A DNA stretch of 11,083 nucleotides. It comes from Candidatus Latescibacterota bacterium. GTDB lineage: Bacteria > Latescibacterota > UBA2968. Both the position numbers and the translations under genes were made by a program. The notes beneath the pieces are model-generated. The model saw nothing but the letters and a program-made list of their open reading frames with translations. It was not told the origin of the DNA and searched no databases. Below are positions 1 through 7,385 of this stretch, in pieces (the first letter of the stretch is position 1; every line of letters begins with the position of its first letter). The DNA lies in assembly GCA_018650745.1 (NCBI GenBank), contig JABIFK010000651.1:1-11083 (forward strand), read 5' to 3'.

Positions 1-8
1 CAACATAA

Positions 9-188
9 AGACTTTCCGCAGTCAAATCACCAGCAGCCTTTCGAGCCGCCTATGAATCCTTTGCAGAAAAAGTACTCATATTAGACGCACCGGGCGTTTG
101 CAGTCCCAATCTAAGCGCATTCCCATGGAACCGGATCAACCGCCCCATATATCCCCTCGATATCATCGAGGAAGAAACCTGGCTTTAA
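9..188 (+). CDS. C-terminal end of an M81 / MlrC-like metallopeptidase (5' truncated)
   Basis: The reading frame from base 9 to the TAA at 186-188 encodes 59 residues resembling the C-terminus of the MlrC (microcystinase C, peptidase M81) family. It has a 'VKSPAAFRAAYESFAE' stretch, then 'VLILDAPGVCSPNL', then an 'RPIYPLD' ending, in the order I recall for that family. MlrC-type proteins are zinc-dependent hydrolases; the metal site lies in the missing N-terminal part, so activity cannot be judged. An in-frame TAA sits at 6-8, yet the five codons before it in the neighbouring frame (NIKTF, 2-16) would continue sensibly into 'AVKSP' if one C near 16-17 were absent. This suggests a frameshift or a sequence error at the edge. 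The stop lies 28 bases before fbaB on the same strand, so the two may be cotranscribed. The family call rests on remembered motifs only. Confidence 0.55.
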   Translation, partial: RLSAVKSPAAFRAAYESFAEKVLILDAPGVCSPNLSAFPWNRINRPIYPLDIIEEETWL

Positions 189-216
189 ATAATCAGACCC
201 ATTCAAAGGAGATCCC

Positions 217-1272
217 ATGAGTCTTTCACAGATCCAAGAATATCTCGGTGACGACGCCGATGCCCTCCTGAGTTACGAAGCAAAAGTTTCAAAAGACTTG
301 CTCTCCCTACCCGGCCCAGATTTTGTCGACCGTGTGTTTGGCCCAACAGATCGCATCATTCCCGTTCTTAGCAATCTCCAACGACTTTATGGCTCTGGAC
401 GACTGGCCAATACCGGTTATGTATCCATCTTACCCATTGACCAGGGCATCGAGCATTCTGGAGGCGCCTCGTTTGCACCCAACCCCATCTACTTTGACCC
501 TGAGAACATTGTCAAACTCGCTATTGAAGGCGGATGCAACGCAGTGGCGACTACACTCGGTGTTTTGGGCATGGTATCACGCCGTTATGCGCATAAAATC
601 CCCATGATTCTCAAGTTCAACCACAACCAGCTTATGACCTACCCCAGCCAATATGACCAAGTCATTTTTGGGCAAGTTGAGCAAGCTTGGCAAATGGGCT
701 GTGCCGGTGTAGGCGCAACCATTTATTTTGGCTCTGATGAAGCAAACCGGCAAATTGTTGAAATCAGCGAGGCATTTGCCCGTGCCCATGAATTGGGTAT
801 GTTCACCGTGCTTTGGTGTTATTTGCGTAACTCAGCATTTAAAACCGATGAGGCCGACTATCACGAAGCCGCAGATCTCACTGGGCAGGCCAATCATTTG
901 GGTGTCACACTCCAAGCCGACATTATCAAACAAAAACTCCCGACCAATAACGGAGGATATACAGCAATCAACTTTGGTCGCACCCATGACAAAGTTTACA
1001 CAGACTTATCCTCAGATCACCCGATAGACTTATGTCGCTACCAAGTCGTAAATTGCTATATGGGAAGAGCGGGTTTAATCAACTCAGGCGGGGCATCATC
1101 TGGTGCCAGTGACTATGCTGAAGCAGTGCGAACGGCAGTGGTCAACAAACGCGCGGGGGGAACAGGATTAATCTCGGGAAGAAAAGCCTTCCAACGCCCA
1201 CAAGAAGAAGGCATCAAATTACTCAATGATATCCAAGATGTGTATTTATGCAATGATATAACCATTGCATAG
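217..1272 (+). CDS. fbaB: class I fructose-bisphosphate aldolase (FbaB / DhnA type)
   Basis: This cytoplasmic enzyme reversibly cleaves fructose 1,6-bisphosphate to dihydroxyacetone phosphate and glyceraldehyde 3-phosphate through a Schiff-base lysine, in glycolysis and gluconeogenesis. The 351-residue product matches E. coli FbaB (350 aa) almost end to end. Shared blocks include 'SILPIDQGIEHSGGASFA' (70-87), 'VGATIYFGS' (165-173), 'VLWCYLRNSAFK' (198-209), 'ADLTGQANHLG' (219-229), 'ADIIKQK' (234-240, with Lys238 the expected Schiff-base lysine) and 'CYMGRAGLINSGG' (280-292). The ATG is chosen because AGGAG at 207-211 lies 5 bases upstream and the N-terminus aligns with the family. No separate promoter stands out in the 28 bases after the M81-like gene. 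The strong hairpin at 1292-1333 ends the transcript. The protein is intact and ordinary. Confidence 0.96.
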   Translation: MSLSQIQEYLGDDADALLSYEAKVSKDLLSLPGPDFVDRVFGPTDRIIPVLSNLQRLYGSGRLANTGYVSILPIDQGIEHSGGASFAPNPIYFDPENIVKLAIEGGCNAVATTLGVLGMVSRRYAHKIPMILKFNHNQLMTYPSQYDQVIFGQVEQAWQMGCAGVGATIYFGSDEANRQIVEISEAFARAHELGMFTVLWCYLRNSAFKTDEADYHEAADLTGQANHLGVTLQADIIKQKLPTNNGGYTAINFGRTHDKVYTDLSSDHPIDLCRYQVVNCYMGRAGLINSGGASSGASDYAEAVRTAVVNKRAGGTGLISGRKAFQRPQEEGIKLLNDIQDVYLCNDITIA

Positions 1273-1291
1273 GCTATGTATTTGGTAAAAC

Positions 1292-1333
1292 AAAAAAGGT
1301 CTTTCGGAACAGTGTTCCGAAAGACCTTTTTTT
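1292..1333. terminator. bidirectional rho-independent terminator
   Basis: A perfect 19-bp stem (1292-1310 pairing with 1314-1332) has a 3-base loop. Six A residues begin it and a run of T ends it, so both strands read as a GC-containing hairpin followed by a T tract. It lies between the end of fbaB (1272, +) and the end of the convergent HDOD/receiver gene (1350, -), so it can serve both. Confidence 0.9.
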
Positions 1334-1349
1334 ATTTTGCGAAAGGGTT

Positions 1350-2747
1350 CTATTTCTTTTTTGGATCTGGCATATATTTTTTAATTCTGTCAGAAATAGT
1401 ATCAGCAGTATACGGTTTAATCACATAATCATTGGCACCGGCTTGCACAGATTCGACCACCGTTTCACTATCGGTCAAAGAGGTGAGTATCACGACGGGA
1501 ATATCTGATAACTGTTTGTCTTCCCGAATGCGCTTAAGTGCTTCCAAGCCATTCATACCTGGCATGACCACATCCAGCAGAATCATACCGGGTGGATCTT
1601 TTTTTGCAATATCTATGGCTTCTTGCCCATTGGTTGCTTCAATAGGAATACACCCCAATTTTTTGATCACAAAGCAAATCGCACGTCGGCTGGCGATTGA
1701 ATCTTCTGCAACCAAAACCTTCCTTGACGTACGCTTTTTGCTACGAGGCGCATTTTCCACCAGCAAAGAAGCACCACACTCACCACAAAATTTACCTTGC
1801 TGTTCTTCTGCTTCACATGCAGGACATACGGCATGATACTGCGCTTCTGCAGCTCCACCAGAACCCCCAGCGGAGCCTCCTCCGCCCATATCAATGCCAA
1901 AAGACGTGCCGATATTTTGAGCCAATTCTGGCACTTTTTCTAATACCTGGTCCAATGTTTTGGGGCCAAAACCAAAAAACTCTTTCCCGCGCTCATCCAA
2001 CTTCTCACGCAATTGCTCATTTTCAGTATCTTCAAGAAATTCAGCCATCAAACCCGATAAATTCACAATTTGGATAATGGCCTTTGTACCATCGGAAAGC
2101 GGCCCCTTTAATTCGAAAAAGTGATGATGACGAATGACTTCGGCCATCAATTGTGGCATCTGCCATTTCAAGCAAACTTCAGCACCAACTTGCGCATGAT
2201 CTCCCCCCCAAGAATCGCGTTCGGCAAGAACCAAGTCTAAATTTTGTCCTTTGGCCATGCCCAATGCAGTACCATATTCAAGCGGCTGGTGACGCACCAT
2301 GAACAAAATGCCAACATTTTGCAATAGAGCTGCAGAAAAAACGTCGGCAGGCTGGTCACCAGGTATGCGAGATGCTATGAGCCCCGCACAAACACCGGCA
2401 TAGATCGACTGCTCCCAAAAACGCCCATAATCAAAACCGTGTTCTTTTTTTGCAGGAAAAATGCCCAAAGCAGAAATGCCCACTGCCAGATTACAAACCT
2501 TCTTATACCCCAACAAAGAAACCGCATCAGTAATACGAGTAATAGGCCCCGATACACCATAAAAGGGCGCATTTACCATCGTTAACATGCGGTCTAATAA
2601 TGTCTTATCTGCTTCAATTTTATTTGCAATGTCTTTAACCGGCGCACTCAAATCAATTGTTAATCGAGCAATCTGAGTAGCTGTTGGAGGCAGCATAGGA
2701 AAACCTTCTGCCTCATCGACCATTGCTTTGAGAGCCTCTTTTGTCAT
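1350..2747 (-). CDS. HDOD domain / zinc-ribbon / response-regulator receiver protein
   Basis: This is a predicted cytoplasmic signalling protein of 465 residues. An HDOD domain covers about 10-235: 'GFPMLPPTATQI' at 16-26, 'VSLLGYKKVCNLAVG' at 76-90, and 'HAQVGAEVCLKWQMP' at 184-198 followed by the 'IRHHH' end. A glycine-rich linker follows (288-300). A four-cysteine zinc ribbon comes next, with Cys308/Cys311 and Cys321/Cys324. The C-terminal receiver domain (342-460) keeps every expected active-site residue: acid pair Glu348/Asp349, phospho-acceptor Asp392 in 'LLDVVMPGMNG', Thr422 and Lys444. HDOD domains are HD-GYP relatives that usually lack metal catalysis and act as signalling or scaffold modules. 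Phosphorylation of Asp392 by an unseen histidine kinase probably controls the HDOD output; no kinase is in the window. Its start is 52 bases downstream of the 144-residue gene on the same strand, so they probably form an operon. The ribosome site (GGAAG) is modest. Confidence 0.9.
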   Translation of the reverse strand: MTKEALKAMVDEAEGFPMLPPTATQIARLTIDLSAPVKDIANKIEADKTLLDRMLTMVNAPFYGVSGPITRITDAVSLLGYKKVCNLAVGISALGIFPAKKEHGFDYGRFWEQSIYAGVCAGLIASRIPGDQPADVFSAALLQNVGILFMVRHQPLEYGTALGMAKGQNLDLVLAERDSWGGDHAQVGAEVCLKWQMPQLMAEVIRHHHFFELKGPLSDGTKAIIQIVNLSGLMAEFLEDTENEQLREKLDERGKEFFGFGPKTLDQVLEKVPELAQNIGTSFGIDMGGGGSAGGSGGAAEAQYHAVCPACEAEEQQGKFCGECGASLLVENAPRSKKRTSRKVLVAEDSIASRRAICFVIKKLGCIPIEATNGQEAIDIAKKDPPGMILLDVVMPGMNGLEALKRIREDKQLSDIPVVILTSLTDSETVVESVQAGANDYVIKPYTADTISDRIKKYMPDPKKK

Positions 2748-2799
2748 GGCACTTCCGGTGGGTCAAGAGCGTTTTACAACTTACTACCAACGGCCAGTA

Positions 2800-3234
2800 T
2801 TAAACCTTTTTTTCGCCATCATAAATCAGCTTGCCATTTTCATAAATGCACCCCGAAGTCTCGTCCAATTCATACTTCATCAATTGGCCCATAGACATAT
2901 GGGCAAAGGCTTCTTTGGGCGTATCATATTTTTCCAGCAATTTTTCAATGGGCCCTTCAAACGCATAGCTTCTTTTCTTGGGTCTATCGCGTTCTCTACG
3001 TTGGCTTTCTTCCCTGCTAATAATGGGCAAACGTTCTGCAGCAGGCCCCAATCTACTGGCATACTCTTGTTGGCGACGAAACTTATCATGGCGCTGTTCA
3101 ACTGCATCTTTGTTCGCCTCTTCTGCCTGATGCCCCAATATTTCTTCTGCCTTTTCAACCCACTTTTCCTGCTCCCGCTCCTGCACATCATCACGCCCAG
3201 CTTTACGCATAATATCTCGTAGCGAATCACTCAT
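2800..3234 (-). CDS. charged, helical hypothetical protein
   Basis: I do not recognise a family. The 144-residue product is highly charged and lacks a signal peptide or membrane segment. Residues ~1-70 are rich in Glu, Lys, Arg and Gln and should form a long helix or coiled coil. A basic stretch around 'RRERDRPKKR' follows. The C-terminal part ('EGPIEKLLEKYDTPKEAFAH', then a 'GQLMKYELDE' helix and a terminal 'CIYENGKLIYDGEKKV' hairpin-like stretch) looks compact. The frame is open further upstream to 3366, but the start at 3234 is preferred. GGAGG at 3243-3247 sits 8 bases before that ATG, and a good promoter (3292-3320) lies between it and the longer start, which would make the longer protein untranscribable. 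It is transcribed ahead of the HDOD/receiver gene and may be a partner of it; that link is inference from position only. Confidence 0.8.
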   Translation of the reverse strand: MSDSLRDIMRKAGRDDVQEREQEKWVEKAEEILGHQAEEANKDAVEQRHDKFRRQQEYASRLGPAAERLPIISREESQRRERDRPKKRSYAFEGPIEKLLEKYDTPKEAFAHMSMGQLMKYELDETSGCIYENGKLIYDGEKKV

Positions 3235-3291
3235 CGCAACAACCTCCAGCACATTAAAAAACGAGTACTTATCTCTCTCACAACAGCCCGA

Positions 3292-3320
3292 AAAATAAAC
3301 CCCACACCCCCTTTTGTCAA
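3292..3320 (-). promoter_or_regulatory. sigma-70-type promoter for the 144-residue gene and HDOD/receiver gene
   Basis: On the minus strand a perfect TTGACA -35 box (3315-3320) is followed by a 17-base spacer and TATTTT as -10 box (3292-3297). Transcription would begin about 50 bases upstream of the ATG at 3234. The spacer is G-rich. The match is by eye against the general bacterial consensus. Confidence 0.6.
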
Positions 3321-3350
3321 CGGGTAAATCAAACCCCAAACACACAGGTG

Positions 3351-3379
3351 TTGACGCCAGAGCCATTGCCCATTACTTT
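3351..3379 (+). promoter_or_regulatory. possible promoter for mazG
   Basis: TTGACG (3351-3356, one mismatch to the -35 consensus), a 17-base spacer and TACTTT (3374-3379, half matching the -10 consensus) face mazG about 80 bases upstream of its ATG. The weak -10 box makes this tentative. It lies back to back with the minus-strand promoter at 3292-3320. Confidence 0.35.
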
Positions 3380-3461
3380 TTCCACCCAGAATACGACGAA
3401 GACACATCGCCACAACTCAGGGCACGTTTTGCTCACACCTTAAAACCCACAAAGGATATTT

Positions 3462-4235
3462 ATGTCCAATCTCGACCGTCTCATCGAAATTATGCAACGC
3501 CTACGCGGCCCAGATGGATGCCCGTGGGACAAGGAACAAACCCAAGAAACCCTAAAACCTTACCTGATAGAAGAAGCCTACGAGGCCATTGACGCAATAG
3601 ACAGTAGAAATGACAAGGATATAACAGACGAACTGGGTGATGTTCTGTTACAGGTGGTCTTCCATTCCCAAATCGCCAGCGAAACGGGCCGATTTACATT
3701 CGATGAGGTTGCCAAATCAATAGCTGACAAGTTGGTGAGACGACATCCACACGTATTTGGTGATGTTGTAGCCGAGACATCTGATCAAGTGGTTAAGAAT
3801 TGGGAAGCGATTAAAGCAGAGGAACAAAAAGAGAGGAAAAAGGACGATTCTATCCTCTCTGGTGTGCCTCGGCATTTGCCTGCGCTCTTAAGAGCCGCTC
3901 AGATACAAAAAAAAGCGACAAAGGTAGGGTTTGATTGGGAAAAAACAGAAGAAGTCTTAGATAAAGTTGAGGAAGAAATAAAGGAATTCCGGAATGCCAG
4001 TACGCAACAAGACAAACAAGAAGAGTTTGGAGATATGCTTTTTTCTCTTGTCAACTTGGCACGATTTCTAAGAATAGACCCAGAAGATGCACTCACCCAA
4101 ACCATCGCCAAATTTCAAAACCGATTTACATTTATTGAAGAAGCGCTCAGAAGCAAGGGCCAAACCCCCCAAAACGCGACACTTGAAGAAATGGACGCAC
4201 TTTGGGAAAAAGCAAAAAATGCTTTAAATCAATAG
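3462..4235 (+). CDS. mazG: nucleoside triphosphate pyrophosphohydrolase MazG
   Basis: MazG hydrolyses nucleoside triphosphates, including non-canonical ones, to the monophosphate and pyrophosphate, cleaning the nucleotide pool; in E. coli it also affects (p)ppGpp-linked survival. The 257-residue length is typical of the two-domain form. The N-terminal repeat starts with 'LRGPDGCPWDKEQT' (14-27) and carries metal-binding helices 'LIEEAYE' (Glu37, Glu38, Glu41) and 'DELGDVLLQVVFHSQ' (Glu57, Asp60), then 'KLVRRHPHVFGD' (90-101). The second, catalytically dominant repeat has 'KVGFDW', 'KVEEEIKEF' (168-176) and 'EEFGDMLFSLVNLARF' (187-202, Glu188 and Asp191). The ATG follows AAGGA at about 3452-3456 with 5-6 bases spacing. 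Its last 7 bases overlap the convergent gene ending at 4229. It is not beside a mazEF module; no toxin gene is visible. Confidence 0.96.
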   Translation: MSNLDRLIEIMQRLRGPDGCPWDKEQTQETLKPYLIEEAYEAIDAIDSRNDKDITDELGDVLLQVVFHSQIASETGRFTFDEVAKSIADKLVRRHPHVFGDVVAETSDQVVKNWEAIKAEEQKERKKDDSILSGVPRHLPALLRAAQIQKKATKVGFDWEKTEEVLDKVEEEIKEFRNASTQQDKQEEFGDMLFSLVNLARFLRIDPEDALTQTIAKFQNRFTFIEEALRSKGQTPQNATLEEMDALWEKAKNALNQ

Positions 4236-4738
4236 AAGTCATAATACTGCGACAACTCAAGTGTCGGAATGGGCGCATCTCTCCAATCATCTATCCAACA
4301 AATGATGCGGTCACATACCTGAGGATCCAGATTCAAAGCAAGGAAGTCTCGGCTGCGAACCACCACATGAGCACAAATGGGTTTGCCATCAATGGCAAGA
4401 ACATAATGCGGAAAATCTTCTTGAGATTTCAGCACTTCAAAGCCCAACTGCTCATAAATACGCGCAAACAATTCCCTAACATTCACCACACTACGCACAG
4501 CCGGATACGTCGTAAGGCGTTGTTTTGATAAGTGTAAGTCCATACCATTGGCATCGCCAGTGTCTTCGGAGTCAAACATGGAATAATCAGGATTGTTCTT
4601 TTTCATTTCAGCTTCTACGCGACCAAGCGCAACTTCGGCGACCTCCCTAGAATCACCAATAGACCTACGTACACGCTTACCTTTTTCGTCGTAATATCCA
4701 ATCCACCACTTTTTGCCCCGCTGATAAAGCCAAGCCAT
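4229..4738 (-). CDS. integrase-arm-like N-terminus joined to a degenerate restriction-endonuclease-like domain
   Basis: This 169-residue protein has two parts. Residues 1-46 ('MAWLYQRGKKWWIGYYDEKG', then a basic 'KRVRRSIG' and a helix) resemble the AP2-like arm-binding DNA domain at the start of tyrosine recombinases, but no recombinase catalytic domain follows. After an acidic linker (50-80), residues 87-165 resemble a PD-(D/E)XK-type nuclease fold I recall with a pattern of 'FPD...IEfEyrSrnF...CDxIvCWxxdW...leLS'. Here that reads 'FPHYV' (109-113), 'CAHVVVRSRDF' (122-132), 'CDRIICWIDDW' (142-152) and 'ELS' (161-163). The Asp expected in FPD is His111 and the acidic pair of the next strand is lost, so nuclease activity is unlikely. 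It may bind DNA without cutting. The start at 4738 is preferred over longer options because GGAG (4745-4748) lies 6 bases upstream. It overlaps mazG convergently by 7 bases. Both domain assignments are from memory of patterns, not a search. Confidence 0.7.
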   Translation of the reverse strand: MAWLYQRGKKWWIGYYDEKGKRVRRSIGDSREVAEVALGRVEAEMKKNNPDYSMFDSEDTGDANGMDLHLSKQRLTTYPAVRSVVNVRELFARIYEQLGFEVLKSQEDFPHYVLAIDGKPICAHVVVRSRDFLALNLDPQVCDRIICWIDDWRDAPIPTLELSQYYDFY

Positions 4739-4899
4739 ACCCATCTCCAAGTAGACACAAAACATGCCTATTTGGCCACACCCACCAAACACGCACTCTT
4801 TATTTATCAACACCTTATGCAATTAAAACAGACAATTCTGTGGCTACTGTCCACAAAATGTGTCCAATGATAATACACCTCTGTTTCCTTTTTTGCAAT

Positions 4900-4926
4900 A
4901 AAAAAGGGTAGGCCAATGGCCTACCC
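4900..4926 (-). terminator. rho-independent terminator of the large secreted-protein gene
   Basis: A perfect 9-bp GC-rich stem (4906-4914 with 4918-4926, 3-base loop) is followed on the minus strand by six T residues (4900-4905 region), 29 bases after the stop codon of the 783-residue gene. The remaining ~150 bases toward the 169-residue gene hold no ORF or convincing promoter that I can see. Confidence 0.85.
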
Positions 4927-4954
4927 AATGCTCCCAACAGTATCTGCAAAACAA

Positions 4955-7306
4955 TTATCGAACCAATAGCATCCGCCGTGTTGCCCAAAAATCGCCTGCC
5001 CGATATCGATAAAAATAAACCCCACTCGAGACATCACGATCAGCATCATCTTTCCCATCCCAAACCACTTGGTAACGCCCAGGGGCTTTATGCTCTTTAA
5101 TCAATGTACGCAAACGTTGCCCCACCAAATTATAAACCGCCACATCCACGTCAGCAGCCTCAGGCAGTTCAAAAGCTATTGTTGTTGCGGGATTAAACGG
5201 ATTGGGCACATTTTTCATGAGACGGAAGGTTTGAGGTGGTTTTTCCAACACATACGTGGCAGGCAGCCTCAGCGGAATTAATTGGCCATCTTCGGCAGAC
5301 AACCACGCAGCTACAATTTCAATAGGTACAGCAACCGACTCGCCCTTTAAGCGAAATCGAAGCTGTACAAGCGCCCCAGCACCATCAACAGGCCCCATAT
5401 CTTTGCCATCTAATGCAACCAGCACGGTGCCACTATATCGCTGAACCAATAAAGGATGTGTACCAAAGGGCCCCACGTCTATTTCTTTTGTGCCCAAAAG
5501 TTCGGCAGCCTCAGAGTCGTAATTGATCTGAAAAACATATCCTTTGGCAGGTGGCATATTATCAACAGCGAGTTCGGCAGCCAAAATGTGTGTATCATCA
5601 TCTACACGTTGCCATTTTAAAGCCACTTGTTCTGAGGCAATTTTCTTGGCTGGCAAGTGCGTGAATGCAAACAGATCAGATAATCCAACCTCACCATCTC
5701 TATTTAAGTCTAACTGCGTATCAAACCCGCGTTTGTCCATTACTTGGTATATCAATTGCATCATATCTTTAAAGTCTATGGTGCCACTGCCATCAATATC
5801 GCCAAGCTCTCGCAGGCTTAGAGCCACACCAATGTCTGAAAGAACCTCACCGGCCTGCACTTTTACCCGTTTGGCATGGGTCTTGTCACGCGTATCACCA
5901 TAAAACTCAGAAACATGCCTGTGCGACTGAACCTGCAATAAAAATTCACCCGAAGGCAAATCATCTAACAAAAAACCACCTGAAAGATCTGTTTGTGTCT
6001 GCCAAACCCCCGAATGCCCCACCCAGCGTGCGGTCACTAAAGCCTCACCGATGGGTTTGTTGGATGTACGATCTCGAACACGCCCTACAACTTTGCCACC
6101 GGGTAGCAATACAAAGTTAACAGCCTCTGTATGTGCATCTTCAGTCACAGCTACCGATGTGGCTTTCCCATTTGTTTGCACACCATCATAATAAAACGGC
6201 ATATAACCATCGGCAGATGCCCTTACCAAATAAGAACCCTTAGCAACATTTGCCAAAACGTAAAACCCATCTTTATTCGATCGGGCATGCTGTCGTTTAC
6301 CGGTTCCTAAAGGTTCTGCCACCACCCGTGCCCCGGCAATGGGCTCATTCTGAGCATCCGTTACTTGCCCAACAATCGCCCCTACTTGCCCCAAGACAAA
6401 ATCAACATCTGAATTTTCACGATCTTTGGCCACTTTCAGGCGAGTCGCACTTTTTTTCTGCTTTTGACCACCATAATATGCGTGATCAAAACCCACTTTG
6501 CGTGCTTCAAGTATATAGTCACCTGGCACCAAACCCGATATCTGATAGGTGCCATTTTCTAATGTTGTGGCCGCATGGATGCGATCATCGCGCCTTAATG
6601 GCCGAGCAACAACCATCGCCCCAGCAAGTGTTTTTCCATCTTGCCCCATCACACGCCCAGACACCAATAACCCTTTAGACAAACCGATTTCAATGGGCCC
6701 CAATGCATCTCCAACAGCCAAAGTCACACCTGTTTGTGCCGTGACATACCCCCCCACCAACACTTGCAACCGGTAGGCACCCGGAACCAGTCCCTCTGCA
6801 ATAAAATACCCATCAACAATCGCAACACGTTTGCGTAGACGCAGTGCCAGACCCTCTATAAGTACAATACCCGAATGAATTGCCTGCCCAGAAACCGCAT
6901 CAACCACTTGACCATAAGCAGAAGCAAGAGGTGCCACAACAACAGGCCAGACCACCTCGGCCCCCGGTTCGTCAATTACAACAGGCACAGCCTCGCTACG
7001 ACCCGTTGTATCTTCATACCAGTGCGGTATAAAACCAACTGCCATAACTTTTACCCAGTATTCACCCACAGGCAAGCGCAAACGAAACGTCCCATTCTGA
7101 TCCGTCCGGTGGCGTTTTTGTCGTTTGCTGCTCAATGTTTGGTCTGCGGCAACAACTACGATCTGCGCATGAGATACAGGTGCTCCCGAAGGAGTCGTCA
7201 CCGTTCCCATAAATACACCCGTAACGCCTTCCCTTTGTGCATTGGAAGGTGTTGTTATACCGAAAATTAACAATAAAAAAATAAAAAACAGTCGCTGTCT
7301 GTGCAT
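4955..7306 (-). CDS. secreted multidomain protein: carboxypeptidase-regulatory-like repeats, dockerin-type pair, cohesin-like and FlgD/sorting-like domains
   Basis: This exported 783-residue protein probably acts at the cell surface. A signal peptide covers 1-23 (basic start, hydrophobic 'FFIFLLLIFGI', cleavage near 'SNAQ'). Five carboxypeptidase-regulatory-like beta-sandwich repeats follow at about 28-125, 127-210, 213-308, 309-402 and 405-498, each with a 'G.V.d..g.pi.gA.V' opening and a 'dG.y.l..l..G.Y.l.v...GY' close. Residues 502-548 form two dockerin-like calcium loops (Asp503/Asp505/Ser507/Asp514 and Asp533/Asn535/Asp537/Asp544). Residues ~558-686 look like a cohesin-type beta sandwich ('GYVFQINYDSEAAELLG'). 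The C-terminal ~90 residues carry 'NVPNPFNPATTIAFELPE' and 'SSGVYFYRYRAG', the FlgD-Ig/type-A sorting-like module. That module commonly ends secreted proteins in FCB-related phyla. No enzyme domain is seen, so binding or scaffolding is more likely than catalysis. The ribosome site (AGGG) is weak. Confidence 0.88.
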   Translation of the reverse strand: MHRQRLFFIFLLLIFGITTPSNAQREGVTGVFMGTVTTPSGAPVSHAQIVVVAADQTLSSKRQKRHRTDQNGTFRLRLPVGEYWVKVMAVGFIPHWYEDTTGRSEAVPVVIDEPGAEVVWPVVVAPLASAYGQVVDAVSGQAIHSGIVLIEGLALRLRKRVAIVDGYFIAEGLVPGAYRLQVLVGGYVTAQTGVTLAVGDALGPIEIGLSKGLLVSGRVMGQDGKTLAGAMVVARPLRRDDRIHAATTLENGTYQISGLVPGDYILEARKVGFDHAYYGGQKQKKSATRLKVAKDRENSDVDFVLGQVGAIVGQVTDAQNEPIAGARVVAEPLGTGKRQHARSNKDGFYVLANVAKGSYLVRASADGYMPFYYDGVQTNGKATSVAVTEDAHTEAVNFVLLPGGKVVGRVRDRTSNKPIGEALVTARWVGHSGVWQTQTDLSGGFLLDDLPSGEFLLQVQSHRHVSEFYGDTRDKTHAKRVKVQAGEVLSDIGVALSLRELGDIDGSGTIDFKDMMQLIYQVMDKRGFDTQLDLNRDGEVGLSDLFAFTHLPAKKIASEQVALKWQRVDDDTHILAAELAVDNMPPAKGYVFQINYDSEAAELLGTKEIDVGPFGTHPLLVQRYSGTVLVALDGKDMGPVDGAGALVQLRFRLKGESVAVPIEIVAAWLSAEDGQLIPLRLPATYVLEKPPQTFRLMKNVPNPFNPATTIAFELPEAADVDVAVYNLVGQRLRTLIKEHKAPGRYQVVWDGKDDADRDVSSGVYFYRYRAGDFWATRRMLLVR

Positions 7307-7385
7307 ACATGCCCTATATCTAAAAAATTAATCAAAACAACCTGCCCTACTTAGACGCAAATAAAGGCCAAATAGTTTAATAAGA

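Noticed and set aside
155..171. 7-bp inverted repeat with 3-base loop before fbaB
   Set aside because: It lies inside the coding tail of the M81-like gene, has no T tract, and encodes the conserved PLDII region, so it is best explained as coding sequence.
3235..3366. 44-residue N-terminal extension of the 144-residue protein
   Set aside because: It overlaps the strong promoter at 3292-3320, lacks its own ribosome site, and its composition (Cys/Gly rich) differs from the rest of the protein.
4229..4738. Complete mobile element carrying an integrase
   Set aside because: There is no recombinase catalytic domain, no attachment-site repeat, no tRNA and no flanking direct repeats, so only the arm-like domain is supported.
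4739..4822. N-terminal extension of the integrase-arm-like protein
   Set aside because: The ribosome site GGAG at 4745-4748 fits only the ATG at 4738, and the extension does not resemble the arm domain.
4843..4860. Small inverted repeat TGTGG...CCACA and repeated TGTCCA near 4848 and 4861
   Set aside because: The stem is only 5 bp with a 7-base loop and the repeat is 6 bases, both within chance expectation.
6250..7270. Long open frames on the plus strand opposite the secreted-protein gene
   Set aside because: They are antisense shadows of a well-supported gene, without ribosome sites or family-like sequence.
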